From positions 779,681 through 843,680 of the forward strand of contig NZ_SJPX01000004.1 of the NCBI RefSeq assembly GCF_007860175.1: DNA of 64,000 nt, given 5' to 3'. Source of the stretch: Rubripirellula reticaptiva. Lineage in GTDB: Bacteria; Planctomycetota; Planctomycetia; Pirellulales; Pirellulaceae. Positions 16,730 through 25,826 of this stretch are shown piece by piece. A program made the translations under genes and the position numbers. How positions within the stretch are numbered: position 1 is the stretch's first letter; each line of letters begins with the position of its first letter. The notes below the pieces were generated by a model. It saw nothing but the letters and a program-made list of their open reading frames with translations, was not told where the DNA came from and made no database searches.

Positions 16730-18013
16730 ATGACTTCATTATCCGCATCCGATGTTTCGACGATTGTCCACTTGGCTGATCACATGCGCGAAATGCGATT
16801 GCGGGCCCAAGCGATGAAGGCTTCATTTGAAACTGGACAGCGTGGATTCTTTACGCCAACCGAAGATGATCAGGTCGTGCAATTGTGGGTTTCGTACCAC
16901 ATGGCGCGAGCGGCACTGCTCGAGACATTGCATTCGATTCGCACGACCGCAGGAAAAGCAAGCGAAGAGAACGCCGCCGAATTCTCGCTCGCCTATGCTG
17001 CCGCGCTGATCCTGATCGACGCAGCACGAACGCTTCGAGATTTGTATTCCGACGACCTGTTGGTGCGACGGAAACTGAACGAATCAAATTCAATGTATGG
17101 AATCGAACAGGGAAGTTTCGACATGATCCAGTTGTCACTGACCAATCCGGTCAATGCGATTGGTGTACGACAAGCCGACCAGTTCTACACAGACCATGCC
17201 GAGCTGTTTTCACGATTGGCCGGCGAGGATGCGAAGGTCGCGTCTGTGGTTTCACTGATTGATCGACTACGAGACCGAGTTTCCATTGGGCCCACTCGTT
17301 ATTTGAAGGCTCGTGCCAAAGAACTTCGCCACGATGCTCGTGATCGAATCGTGACCCAAAGTTTTGGTCGTGCCGTCTATGCGATCCAAGAATGGGGTTC
17401 GCGATTGGTCAGCAGCTTTTCTATTAAACCTGGTCACATCGCACGATTGCCGGATCACGTCGTCAGCGCCATGTCGAACTTGTTGAAACCAGGCGACGTA
17501 TTTGTGACTCGCAAAGATGCAGCGGTCACAAATTATTTCTTGCCGGGATTCTGGCCACATGCCGCGATGTACGTCGGCAGCGATAGCGTCGTCGAATCGT
17601 TAAAGGACGGTGTTCGGGTGCGGACTATGGATTCGCCGCTCGGCAACGACGCCGTAGCGCTGATTCGACCCTCGTTGGAAACCGGGCTGATCGATCGAGC
17701 GATCCTTCGAGCCCACTCGCACGTTGGTAAACCCTACGATTTTGATTTCGATTTCACTCGTGCCGACCGTATGGTGTGTACAGAAGTCGTCTATCGAAGC
17801 TATGAGGGCTTGGGCGGCGTCAAGTTCGAACTTAAGAAACGAGCCGGACGCCAAACGTTGTCTGCCGAAGATTTGCTGGAATTAGCAGTCGCCGATCGGT
17901 TCTTTCGTCCAATTGCGGTCTACTGTGCTCGGCATGGCGACATGCTTTTAACCGGAAATGCAGCATCAAATGTCCTGAATCAAACCGTCGCTGCGCTCAG
18001 AAACAACTTGTAA
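16730..18013 (+). CDS. YiiX/YebB-like NlpC/P60-type cysteine hydrolase
   Basis: The product has 427 residues and no signal peptide. The first 230 residues are helical and unrecognised. The C-terminal part fits the permuted papain-like amidases (YaeF/YiiX): LLKPGDVFVTRKDAAVTNYFLPGFWPHAAMYVG with the likely catalytic His277, followed by FDFDFTRADRMVCTEVVYRSYEG with the likely nucleophile Cys350. The reversed His-before-Cys order is diagnostic of the permuted fold. Members cleave amide or lipid-ester bonds, but the substrate here is unknown. It begins six bases after pyrD and is followed by the rhomboid-like gene, so it is probably co-transcribed. Confidence 0.8.
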   Translation: MTSLSASDVSTIVHLADHMREMRLRAQAMKASFETGQRGFFTPTEDDQVVQLWVSYHMARAALLETLHSIRTTAGKASEENAAEFSLAYAAALILIDAARTLRDLYSDDLLVRRKLNESNSMYGIEQGSFDMIQLSLTNPVNAIGVRQADQFYTDHAELFSRLAGEDAKVASVVSLIDRLRDRVSIGPTRYLKARAKELRHDARDRIVTQSFGRAVYAIQEWGSRLVSSFSIKPGHIARLPDHVVSAMSNLLKPGDVFVTRKDAAVTNYFLPGFWPHAAMYVGSDSVVESLKDGVRVRTMDSPLGNDAVALIRPSLETGLIDRAILRAHSHVGKPYDFDFDFTRADRMVCTEVVYRSYEGLGGVKFELKKRAGRQTLSAEDLLELAVADRFFRPIAVYCARHGDMLLTGNAASNVLNQTVAALRNNL

Positions 18014-18040
18014 ATCCACTCGAAACGTTTGCTTCCGAAT

Positions 18041-18838
18041 ATGAATGTGCTTGATCGAATTGACCGAATCGTGCGTCCGATTGCGATTCCTAACCTGACC
18101 ATAACATTGGTCGGGTGCCAGTTCGTGTTTTGGGTTCTGTCTTTGGTCGATCCGACGATGATTGAACGTGGGAAACTGGTTTGGGATTTGGTGATTGCCG
18201 GCGAGGTATGGCGGCTAGGAACATTTTTACTAATCGCGCCGACATCAAATCCGATCTTTGCAGTTTTCTACTTCTATATCTTCTACATGATGGGGACCGC
18301 GCTCGAACAACAGTGGGGGAACATTCGATACTGTTCGTTCATCTATGTCGGAATTCTTCTGAGCCTGATCGCGGCCGGAATTGCTCACGACCAAGCTGTG
18401 ACCGGTTTCTTTTTAGAGGCCACGGTTTTCTTGGCCTTTGCAACCTACAATCCGAACTTTGAGTTCCTGTTGTTCTTTGTATTGCCCGTTAAAATCAAGT
18501 ACTTGGCATGGCTGCAAGCTGCTGTATATGTTCTGACGTTCATCGCCGCGCCAATGGCTGGGAAGATGTTGGTACTGGCGTCGGTCGGAAACTACCTGCT
18601 GTTCTTCGGCCGCGGGCTATTCGGCAAAGGTGCAAATTTCCATCGCCAATTGACGTGGAAAAAGAAGCAGACCGCCCAGGCAAAGGTTCCTCGTCACGTC
18701 TGCCATGTCTGTAAAATCGATAGCAACACGCACCCCAAAATGGAATTTCGATACTGCAGCCAATGCGACGGTCACTTCGCGTATTGCGAAGAACATCTTA
18801 GAGACCACCCGCACGTGAACAAGAACGCGAAAGGGTAG
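18041..18838 (+). CDS. Rhomboid-like membrane protein with C-terminal zinc ribbon
   Basis: From ATG 18041 (a TTG at 18029 is possible) the product has 265 residues with about six membrane segments over residues 20-200. The fold cue is the rhomboid-like run WRLGTFLLIAPTSNP, then FYFYIFYMMGTALEQQWG. The rhomboid protease serine motif GxSG and its partner histidine are not seen, so it is probably a catalytically inactive (derlin-like) relative. The cytoplasmic tail ends in a metal-binding pattern of cysteines and histidines: CHVCK, then CSQCDGHFAYCEEHLRDHPH. It may recognise a substrate or partner, which is inference. It is the last gene of this run. Confidence 0.72.
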   Translation: MNVLDRIDRIVRPIAIPNLTITLVGCQFVFWVLSLVDPTMIERGKLVWDLVIAGEVWRLGTFLLIAPTSNPIFAVFYFYIFYMMGTALEQQWGNIRYCSFIYVGILLSLIAAGIAHDQAVTGFFLEATVFLAFATYNPNFEFLLFFVLPVKIKYLAWLQAAVYVLTFIAAPMAGKMLVLASVGNYLLFFGRGLFGKGANFHRQLTWKKKQTAQAKVPRHVCHVCKIDSNTHPKMEFRYCSQCDGHFAYCEEHLRDHPHVNKNAKG

Positions 18839-18928
18839 CGTTTCCATCGAAACTTGGTTGGCGTAGCGGAACTCGCCAAGAGTTTTGACGCTTTGAGTTG
18901 CGCCAAGTCGATTGTTCTCGAAATCGAG

Positions 18929-19513
18929 TCAGGCGCCGGCGATTTGCCAGGTCTTGATCGCCTCGATTGGCGATATCAGCATGATCACGTTCAGCAGCAA
19001 GCAGTCGCGGATCGCGATTAGCATTACCACTTCGACGAACATAAAAAACAGCAACGCCCGAATCGGACGCACGCGCGAAGCAATACCATAGCCAAGTAAA
19101 CATGCGACGACATCGAAGAGCGAATTGCCGATGGAGTCGCCGTAGTAGTCGAGCGAGAACGTGGCCTCGCGATACCGATTAATAATCATGGAAGAATTCT
19201 CCAAGATTTCCCAGCCGGCTTCGATGACTGTTGCGATCGTCCACCTTGCGCTAGCAGGAATCCGCTTGATCCTAGTGAGCACAGCAAAGAAGATGACGCC
19301 ATGCAACACGTGAGTGAAAAAGTAAGGGTCGATCAAGTGCTGTGAAGCATGCGAGGACCAAATGTCCCATGCCCAAGGAATCGGACTCCCACAGGCACAC
19401 CACCATGTTCGCCCCATCGAACGCAGGATCACAACCATCAAGGCGACCACGATCGCGACGCTGGCGAAAGAGCGCAGCGGCAGAGATTGGTGCAAAGATT
19501 GGGGAGATTTCAC
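18929..19513 (-). CDS. DUF2585 (UPF0314) family membrane protein
   Basis: The 194-residue protein has four to five hydrophobic segments. The conserved DUF2585 pattern is visible as WWCACGSPIPWAWDIWSSHASQHLIDPYFFTHVLHG (positions about 37-72), followed by EAGWEILENSSMIINRYREATFSLDYYGDSIGNSLFDV. The many conserved polar residues inside membrane-adjacent segments suggest an enzyme, but no activity is established for the family. It starts one base after the end of the sulfatase gene on the same strand, so the two are probably co-transcribed. Confidence 0.85.
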   Translation of the reverse strand: MKSPQSLHQSLPLRSFASVAIVVALMVVILRSMGRTWWCACGSPIPWAWDIWSSHASQHLIDPYFFTHVLHGVIFFAVLTRIKRIPASARWTIATVIEAGWEILENSSMIINRYREATFSLDYYGDSIGNSLFDVVACLLGYGIASRVRPIRALLFFMFVEVVMLIAIRDCLLLNVIMLISPIEAIKTWQIAGA

Positions 19514-19514
19514 T

Positions 19515-21995
19515 CTAAAAATCGTCCGTCGTTAGTCGAACACTGACGACTGAGTGCTTTTCAGGTCCAGGCCGATACTTGATGTAGGTGGTTGCGACAA
19601 TCGTACCATCAGGCAGCAATTCGATTCCTGGATATCCGCAGTCGTTGACTCGCTTGGCATGGGAATGCAGCAACTTGATTCGAGTCTCACCGGGTCGAGC
19701 GTTCTTGATGTCGTCGTAGGTGCCAACCCAAGCCACAAAATGTCCTTTGGTTGGACTGTCCAATGCGACATCGCGAAACGCGATGAACCAGCGGCCATCT
19801 GGTAGTTGCACGCCGGCATGTCGGTCGCCCGTCAATTCCCATGATGTCTCGATTGGCGTCGTCCAGTGCTCGCCTTCGTCTTTCGAGAACATCATCAAGC
19901 TATTTCCGGTGTGCGTGTTCTCTCGCATCAGGCAACAAAGTTCCCTGCCGTCCGGCGACCGAAACGCAAACGGTTCACAAGGGTTTTTCTGGCCAACTTC
20001 AGCGACCACCTTGGGCTGGGACCAAGTCACGCCGCCATCATCCGTGATCGTTTGAAAGACACCGAGCGGCGGTTGGTCCTCTCCATCTTTTCCGTTGTGG
20101 TACATCCCCAAATAGCGACCGTCGGTCAACTTCACGACGCTGCTGAACGTCATCACGCAGGGGAAACCCAGCGGCGGTTTCTCGGTCCAAGTCTTGCCAT
20201 TGTCCTCACTGACGATGCTGGGCATTCCAGGTCCGCCTCGTTTGCCAAGGGCCGCCGAGAAAACCCAGATTCGTTCTTTGCCCGCTGGATCGGACATCCG
20301 ATAAATGCTGGGACAATTTTGATGCCTTGAGTAGCCCGGTGGAAGTGTTTCGTCGATCCGTGTCCAAGTCTTTCCACCGTCGTCGCTACGAGCCATCGGG
20401 CCAGCCGATCCGCCGTGGTTGACGCACCAAACGGCCAACATGGTTTTGCCGTCCGCCAACAACTCGGTCGTCGGGTGTCCCTGGTAAGTCTCGGTGGTGC
20501 CTTCGGCGATAACAACTTGGCGATCGGTATCGTTAGACAAGTCGAGCAGCGAAACCGAGGGCGGACCAGACCGCGAGCGGCCTTCTTCATCAATGGTTTT
20601 CCAGATGGCAGTCAGTTCGGCGACCCTATCGGGCATCGAATCGTATAGGTTCGTGGATTCGGAAAGGTCGGCATGCAAGTCATAGAGTTGACCCTTTGCT
20701 TGAACCTCGTTTGAATTCGATCGACTTGGTTTTGAAAATCCACCTGAACCGGCCCCGAGGATCAATTTCCACCTACCGCTTCGAATTGTCTTCAGACCTT
20801 TCCCGCTTGAAATCGCCAGGGAATCGCGAGTTGGTTTGTGGTTGCCTTCGAGCAGCGAAAGAAAACTAAAGCTGTCTGGCCCCTCGTCATCACCAAGAGG
20901 GACGCCAGCGACGTCGGCAAGTGTTGCCATCACGTCAACAAACGATATTGTCTGGTCGTTGCGAGTGCCGGATTCGACATGGCCTGGCCAGCGAGCGATG
21001 AACGGCATTCGGTGACCGCCTTCCCACGCATCCGCCTTCATCCCGCGAAGTCCCCCAACGCTGTCGTGCCCAAAACGCTCGACATCCTCTGCGTACCAGA
21101 CAGGGCCGTTGTCCGACGAAAAAATGACCAAGGTGTTGTCTCGTATCCCGGCGTCATCAATTGACTTGAGAACCCGGCCGACCATTGAATCGACCATCAT
21201 TGCAAAATCACCATACATCCCTGCACCGCTTTTGCCGGAAAATTCCTGCGATGGCAACCAAGGCGTGTGGGGTGCTGGATAGGCAAGGTACAAGAACAAC
21301 GGTTTGTCGCTCGGTCCGCTTGCCGAATGCTGCGTGATCACCGAGACAGCTTCGTCGGTAAATCGTGGCAAGACATCGTGCAGTTCAAGATCTGGCGCAA
21401 TCCCGCCCGCTCGCCAAAACTCGCCTTGAATCGGTGACCATCCCTCGCTGGCGTTGGCTTCGATTCGATCTGTCGGTGGAGCCACCGCTCGATCGCCTGA
21501 GATATAAAAGTAGGGCGGAATATCAGTCGAGGCGCGAATTCCAAAGAACGAGTCAAAGCCGCAGTCTACTGGCCCGCCGGGCAGCCGCTTTTCGTATCCG
21601 TCTTCGTTGAAACCCAGGTGCCACTTCCCAACCATCGCTGTCTGATATCCGCGATGTTTCAGCACACTCGCAGTGGTACCTTGACCAGACGTGATCAACG
21701 CTTGTTCCGGCCACTTCGAGACGTCTGTTCGAAACGGATACCGTCCCGTCATCAAGCCGTAACGCGACATGTGGCACAACGGACCAGCGGCATGAGCATC
21801 CGTGAACCGCATCCCGTCGCGTGCCAGACCATTGATGTTGGGTGTCGCGATCTTTGAATCCGGGTTGAAGCAACTTGCATCGCCGTAACCCATGTCATCA
21901 ACCAGGATAAACACAACATTCGGCTGGGTCGATGCAAAGGCTAGCGAACCACACCACCAAACCGCTATCAGAAGCGGACCAAGAAGACGCATCAT
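19515..21995 (-). CDS. Secreted sulfatase fused to a sialidase-type (BNR) domain
   Basis: The product has 826 residues. A signal peptide (1-22, ending AFAS) precedes a type I sulfatase domain (about 25-480) with metal ligands in [11 protein letters not shown] and later VIFSSDNGP. The catalytic motif reads C74-H-M-S-R78 followed by [10 protein letters not shown], whereas the usual motif is C/S-x-P/A-x-R; the Pro/Ala position is Met. After residue 485 comes a six-bladed propeller-like domain with Asp boxes SDDGGKTW (about 534), SEDNGKTW (594), TDDGGVTW (650) and SKDEGEHW (702), as in BNR/sialidase proteins. This would suit attack on sulfated glycans outside the cytoplasm. Whether cysteine is converted to formylglycine is doubtful. 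DUF2585 follows. Confidence 0.92.
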   Translation of the reverse strand: MMRLLGPLLIAVWWCGSLAFASTQPNVVFILVDDMGYGDASCFNPDSKIATPNINGLARDGMRFTDAHAAGPLCHMSRYGLMTGRYPFRTDVSKWPEQALITSGQGTTASVLKHRGYQTAMVGKWHLGFNEDGYEKRLPGGPVDCGFDSFFGIRASTDIPPYFYISGDRAVAPPTDRIEANASEGWSPIQGEFWRAGGIAPDLELHDVLPRFTDEAVSVITQHSASGPSDKPLFLYLAYPAPHTPWLPSQEFSGKSGAGMYGDFAMMVDSMVGRVLKSIDDAGIRDNTLVIFSSDNGPVWYAEDVERFGHDSVGGLRGMKADAWEGGHRMPFIARWPGHVESGTRNDQTISFVDVMATLADVAGVPLGDDEGPDSFSFLSLLEGNHKPTRDSLAISSGKGLKTIRSGRWKLILGAGSGGFSKPSRSNSNEVQAKGQLYDLHADLSESTNLYDSMPDRVAELTAIWKTIDEEGRSRSGPPSVSLLDLSNDTDRQVVIAEGTTETYQGHPTTELLADGKTMLAVWCVNHGGSAGPMARSDDGGKTWTRIDETLPPGYSRHQNCPSIYRMSDPAGKERIWVFSAALGKRGGPGMPSIVSEDNGKTWTEKPPLGFPCVMTFSSVVKLTDGRYLGMYHNGKDGEDQPPLGVFQTITDDGGVTWSQPKVVAEVGQKNPCEPFAFRSPDGRELCCLMRENTHTGNSLMMFSKDEGEHWTTPIETSWELTGDRHAGVQLPDGRWFIAFRDVALDSPTKGHFVAWVGTYDDIKNARPGETRIKLLHSHAKRVNDCGYPGIELLPDGTIVATTYIKYRPGPEKHSVVSVRLTTDDF

Positions 21996-22160
21996 GTGAC
22001 AAACCCACGTTGAAGGACATACCGTCGCTGCTGATGATGCCGCGATGTCGCACCATCATAGCTGCGCCAACTGGTTCGTTCCAACGCGATGCAAAGGGAC
22101 GCCGTAAGCCACCGAAGTTCAGGCCTGGAACGCGATTGCTTCAAGCTTACGATCGACACA

Positions 22161-22192
22161 TAAAAAAAGGGCAAGCCTAAGGCTTGCCCTTT
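22161..22192 (-). terminator. Terminator of the S10-spc ribosomal protein operon
   Basis: On the minus strand AAAGGGCAAGCC pairs perfectly with GGCTTGCCCTTT around a three-base loop, followed by a run of T residues (A62-A68 on the plus strand). It lies 25 bases past the rplO stop, so it ends the operon after L15. Confidence 0.92.
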
Positions 22193-22216
22193 AAATGTTG
22201 GATACGCAACAGCGTA

Positions 22217-22720
22217 CTAGCTCTTTGCTGCTTCGGCCTTCAACGCCGCGACTCGTTCGTCTGGTGTGCGACGGGTAACGATCTTGTTAACCGTTCCACC
22301 GGCAGCCGCGATCTTTTCTTCAGCTGTTTTGCTGAACCGATGAGCCGAAACTTTCAGCTTTTTCGACAATTCGCCATCCCCGAGGATCTTCACTTCGTCG
22401 AATGTGCCTTTGGCCAAACCCTTGGTAGCCAATGCTTCCAAAGTGACTTCCTCACCATCGTTGAAACATTCGTTCAAGCGAGCAACATTGACCGCGAAAA
22501 CAGTCAACGCCCAGCGGTTATTGAAACCACGCTTTGGCACTCGGCGAATCATCGGCATCGCACCACCCTGGAAGGTAGGCTTGCGACTGTAACCGCTGCG
22601 GCTCTTGTGGCCGTTGTGACCACGTCCAGCTGTCTTGCCGGTACCACTGCCTGGGCCGCGACCGATCCGCTTGCGAGGACGTTTCTTTAAAATGCCGCGG
22701 TGGACATCGTTAAGTTGCAT
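22217..22720 (-). CDS. rplO: 50S ribosomal protein L15
   Basis: The 167-residue protein starts [43 protein letters not shown], the classic L15 N-terminus that threads into 23S rRNA, and contains GFNNRW in place of the usual GF.N. It is longer than E. coli L15 (144) because of a C-terminal Ala/Lys-rich tail, [19 protein letters not shown]. It is the last gene of the operon and directly precedes the terminator. The secY gene that usually follows is absent. Confidence 0.98.
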   Translation of the reverse strand: MQLNDVHRGILKKRPRKRIGRGPGSGTGKTAGRGHNGHKSRSGYSRKPTFQGGAMPMIRRVPKRGFNNRWALTVFAVNVARLNECFNDGEEVTLEALATKGLAKGTFDEVKILGDGELSKKLKVSAHRFSKTAEEKIAAAGGTVNKIVTRRTPDERVAALKAEAAKS

Positions 22721-22765
22721 GACAAAACCGATTTAACGTTGATCTGTGTAGATTGAATTTATTAC

Positions 22766-23323
22766 TTAGGCAGTCAATTCTTCGACGGTCAAACCGCGAA
22801 GAGCTGCTACTTGGTCAGCCGTTCGCAGCTTCGAGAGCGCGTCGACGGTCGCTTTCACCAAGGTCACAGGGTTATTGGTCCCATATGACTTGGTCAAAAT
22901 ATCGTGAATGCCAGTTGCTTCGCACACGGCACGAACTGCTTGACCGGCGATGATACCGGTACCTGCACCTGCAGGAACCAACAATACCTTCGCGGCGCCG
23001 TACTTTCCGACGACTTGGTGAGGAATGCTGCCGTTGACGACTGGAACGTCGATCAAACTGCGGCTGGCCTGCTTTTGTGCTTTTTGGACGCTCGGCGGAA
23101 CTTCGTTTGCTTTGCCGTAACCATAGCCAACTTTACCGTTGCCGTCACCGACGACGACCATCGCTGCAAAGCTGAAACGTCGACCGCCCTTGACCACCGC
23201 TGCACAGCGTTTGATCTTCACGACACGATCGAGCATGCCCTCCGGTACGTTGGATTCTTCTTGCTTTCGCTTGCCGCGTCCGCCGCCACCGCCGCCGCCG
23301 CGATTTTGTGATGAATTACTGAT
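22766..23323 (-). CDS. rpsE: 30S ribosomal protein S5, probably from an ATC start
   Basis: The S5 body is clear: VVKGGRRFSFAAMVVVGDGNGKVGYGYGKANEVP and AGTGIIAGQAVRAVCEATGIHDILTKSYG. The first canonical start is ATG 23236, which leaves only about eight residues before the conserved core and has almost no space after GGAGG. The frame stays open upstream and encodes a basic Gly/Arg tail (SNSSQNRGGGGGGGRGKRK) with no ATG, GTG or TTG before an in-frame stop. ATC at 23321-23323 follows AGAGG by nine bases, giving 185 residues; ATT at 23330-23332 is the other option. The tail composition suits S5, so the longer form is preferred. No rpmD follows; rplO does. Confidence 0.9.
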   Translation of the reverse strand: MSNSSQNRGGGGGGGRGKRKQEESNVPEGMLDRVVKIKRCAAVVKGGRRFSFAAMVVVGDGNGKVGYGYGKANEVPPSVQKAQKQASRSLIDVPVVNGSIPHQVVGKYGAAKVLLVPAGAGTGIIAGQAVRAVCEATGIHDILTKSYGTNNPVTLVKATVDALSKLRTADQVAALRGLTVEELTA

Positions 23324-23381
23324 AGTATCAATCCTCTTTCAGGACGTTTGATCGTTGTTAGGTTGCGTTAAATCGCGTTGA

Positions 23382-23744
23382 TTAAAACTTAAGTCCGCTT
23401 TCGCGAGCTGCTTCAGCGAACGCTTTAACGCGTCCATGATACTTGTTGTGGCCACGATCCATCTTGACCGAGGTGATGCCAGCGGCACTTGCCTTCTCAG
23501 CAATCAACTTACCGACGGCTGCAGCCCCGTCACAGTTTCCACCGGACTTTACCGAAACGCCGCTGTCACGCGAACTGGCACTCGCCAGCGTCGTGCCGGA
23601 AAGGTCATCGATCAGTTGGGCACCGAAATGCTTTAGCGAACGGTGAATGCAAAGCCGCGGTTGATCCGCCGAACCACGCAGTTTATTGCGAACGTGGTTA
23701 CGTCGGCGAAGTCGTCTCTTCTGGATCTTTCTGTTCTTATCCAT
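23382..23744 (-). CDS. rplR: 50S ribosomal protein L18
   Basis: The 120-residue protein has the basic 5S-rRNA-binding N-terminus MDKNRKIQKRRLRRRNHVRNKLRG, then RLCIHRSLKHFGAQLIDD and the C-terminal HGRVKAFAEAARESGLKF, matching L18 in length and motifs. L18 anchors 5S rRNA to the central protuberance with L5. It lies between rplF and rpsE as in the standard spc order. Confidence 0.98.
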   Translation of the reverse strand: MDKNRKIQKRRLRRRNHVRNKLRGSADQPRLCIHRSLKHFGAQLIDDLSGTTLASASSRDSGVSVKSGGNCDGAAAVGKLIAEKASAAGITSVKMDRGHNKYHGRVKAFAEAARESGLKF

Positions 23745-23846
23745 CTTATGTCCGATCGTTTGTGAATCGGCCTAGGCAATGGTTTGTTGTGTGTCCCGTT
23801 GATGCAACGAGCCACGTAATTTTGTGTTGTTAAGCAGGTCGTAACG

Positions 23847-24392
23847 TTACTTCGTCGCGGACTTACCAGCCTTGATCTTGACCTGTTCGCCTTGGTAGCG
23901 AACGCCCTTGCCCTTGTAGGGCTCAGGTTTACGTAGCGAACGAATCTCAGCTGCAAATTGGCCGACGGATTGCTTGTCGCAACCTTGAATCACAATGTGT
24001 GTTTGATCCGGGCAAGTGACAGTCAGGTCACTTGGGATCTTGCGATGCAGTTCGTTCGCATAACCGACTCGCAATTGAATCATATCGCCTTGAATCGCCG
24101 CCAAATAGCCAACGCCGACGATCTCGAGCTTCTTTTCGTACCCCTTGGTGACACCCTCGACCATGTTGGCAAGGACTGCACGGGTAAGACCATGCAACTC
24201 GCGTGAAGTTCGCTCGTCGTTTGATCGCTTGACGACCAACTGTTTGCCGTCTTCATCGACCGATACGGACACTTCTGGCCGGTGTTCGAACGACAACTTG
24301 CCTTTGGCACCTTCGATTTCGACGGTGCGGCCGGACAACGATACTTTCGCACCGCCCGTGACTTCGACTGGCTTATTTCCAACGCGACTCAT
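23847..24392 (-). CDS. rplF: 50S ribosomal protein L6
   Basis: The 181-residue protein starts MSRVGNKPVEVTGGAKVSLSG and contains LHGLTRAVLANMVEGVTKGYEKKLEIVGVGY and the conserved C-terminal RKPEPYKGKGVRYQGEQVKIKAGK. Length and motifs are those of L6, which sits near the factor-binding site. Upstream, no strong Shine-Dalgarno site is visible; the leader reads AACCTGATTGAAAC, a weak version of the repeat seen before other genes here. Confidence 0.98.
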   Translation of the reverse strand: MSRVGNKPVEVTGGAKVSLSGRTVEIEGAKGKLSFEHRPEVSVSVDEDGKQLVVKRSNDERTSRELHGLTRAVLANMVEGVTKGYEKKLEIVGVGYLAAIQGDMIQLRVGYANELHRKIPSDLTVTCPDQTHIVIQGCDKQSVGQFAAEIRSLRKPEPYKGKGVRYQGEQVKIKAGKSATK

Positions 24393-24467
24393 GTCTAATG
24401 CTTTGTTTCAATCAGGTTTGTTTTGTCTTCGTGTCGTCAGTCGTCGTAACACCGACGACTCATGTGC

Positions 24468-24866
24468 TTAGGCGATTTCGCAAAGCACTTCGCCGCCGAG
24501 ATTGTCCCGACGGGCTTCGCGATCACTCAAAACACCACGGCTGGTGCTGATGATGCGAATTCCCAAACCGCCAAGGACTGGCTTCAGCTCCTTGCCACGG
24601 CTGTAAAGCCGACGACCAGGAGAGCTGACGCGTTTGATCGTTTGGATCACACGTTCGCCGTTAGGGCCATACTTGAGTTCTAGGCGAAGGGTAGCCGATG
24701 GGTTTTCCTCATCGATCTCCTTCCAGTCCCAGATGAAACCTTCGCGTTTTAGCACGTCGGCAATACCGCGTTTGAAGCGGCTGGTCGGAATATCGACGTA
24801 CGGCTTTTCGACACGCACAGCGTTACGAATCCGGGTCAACATGTCGGCAATTGGATCAGTCATCAT
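24468..24866 (-). CDS. rpsH: 30S ribosomal protein S8
   Basis: The 132-residue protein starts MMTDPIADMLTRIRNAVRVEKPYVDIPTSRFK and ends with LGIRIISTSRGVLSDREARRDNLGGEVLCEIA, both typical of S8, an early assembly protein of the 16S central domain. A GGGGAG Shine-Dalgarno site about 15-20 bases upstream of ATGATG is one of the clearer sites in the operon. In E. coli S8 represses the spc operon; no copy of that target was identified here. Confidence 0.98.
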   Translation of the reverse strand: MMTDPIADMLTRIRNAVRVEKPYVDIPTSRFKRGIADVLKREGFIWDWKEIDEENPSATLRLELKYGPNGERVIQTIKRVSSPGRRLYSRGKELKPVLGGLGIRIISTSRGVLSDREARRDNLGGEVLCEIA

Positions 24867-24896
24867 AATGTTTGTCAGCTCCCCTGTTGAACCTTA

Positions 24897-25082
24897 TTAC
24901 CAGCTGGCCTTGCGAACGCCTGGGATCAATCCCATGTTTGCGTTCTCGCGGAAACAGATGCGACACAGCCCGAACTTTCGGTAAACCGATCGAGGACGTC
25001 CACAAAATTTGCAACGGTTCTCTTTGCGAGAACTGAACTTCGGCGGACGCTTCGACTTCGCGATTTTCGATTTACTTGCCAC
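24897..25082 (-). CDS. rpsN: 30S ribosomal protein S14, zinc-binding (type Z)
   Basis: The 61-residue protein has the zinc pattern [23 protein letters not shown] and ends [14 protein letters not shown]. It is the short zinc-containing S14, in contrast to the 101-residue zinc-free form of E. coli. The basic N-terminus [16 protein letters not shown] is typical. It lies between rplE and rpsH as usual. Confidence 0.98.
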   Translation of the reverse strand: MASKSKIAKSKRPPKFSSRKENRCKFCGRPRSVYRKFGLCRICFRENANMGLIPGVRKASW

Positions 25083-25149
25083 AGGGTGACTCAGGTTTCT
25101 TGTTACAGGTCCAATGATTGTTTAGTAGAACCGATGGAAGACCCATCGG

Positions 25150-25722
25150 TTATGCAGCGCCGCTTGCTTTCTTCTCAGCTTTGAACGGCATGCCGAACAA
25201 AGTCAAAAGCTCGCGAGCTTCGTCGTTGGTCTTCGCGGACGTCACGATTGTGATATTCATCCCTTGCGGGCGGGTGAACTTATCCGGATTTAACTCCGGG
25301 AACACCAATAGTTCGGTCAAACCGAGTGTGTAGTTACCGCGTCCATCGAACGCTTTGCGGTTGATCCCGCGAAAGTCACGTACCCGTGGCAAAACGATCG
25401 AAACCAAGCGGTCCATGAACTCGTACATCCGTTGACGACGAATCGTGACCATGCAGCCAATTGGCATGCCTTCACGCAAACGGAAGTTCGCGATCGACTT
25501 GCGAGCAAGCGTTGTCACTGGTTTCTGACCAGCGATCTCGGTCATGGCTTCGTAAGCCAAGTCAAGAATCTTCTTGTCACCAATGGCCTGGCCGACGCCC
25601 ATGTTCAGGGTGATCTTTTCCAGTCTTGGAATCTGGTGAGGATTCTTGTATCCGTTCTTCTCCACCATCGCTTTGCGAATGGTGTCCTCGTAACGGACCT
25701 GCATGCGGGGTTTTTCGGACAT
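25150..25722 (-). CDS. rplE: 50S ribosomal protein L5
   Basis: The 190-residue protein contains [73 protein letters not shown] and the C-terminal [20 protein letters not shown], all diagnostic of L5, which binds 5S rRNA. A short tail [13 protein letters not shown] extends the usual end. Confidence 0.98.
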   Translation of the reverse strand: MSEKPRMQVRYEDTIRKAMVEKNGYKNPHQIPRLEKITLNMGVGQAIGDKKILDLAYEAMTEIAGQKPVTTLARKSIANFRLREGMPIGCMVTIRRQRMYEFMDRLVSIVLPRVRDFRGINRKAFDGRGNYTLGLTELLVFPELNPDKFTRPQGMNITIVTSAKTNDEARELLTLFGMPFKAEKKASGAA

Positions 25723-25826
25723 CGAAATTTCAGTGTTCAGTTATCGGTGTTTTGTTGTTAGCGTTGGAAAATACAACGCCGTAAAACAGTTTTCTCTCAG
25801 CCGGTTATCAGCATCAAGAAACCAGA

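Noticed and set aside
23237..23323. Frameshift explaining the missing rpsE start
   Set aside because: The Gly/Arg-rich tail is in the same frame as S5, so no shift is needed; only the start codon is unusual.
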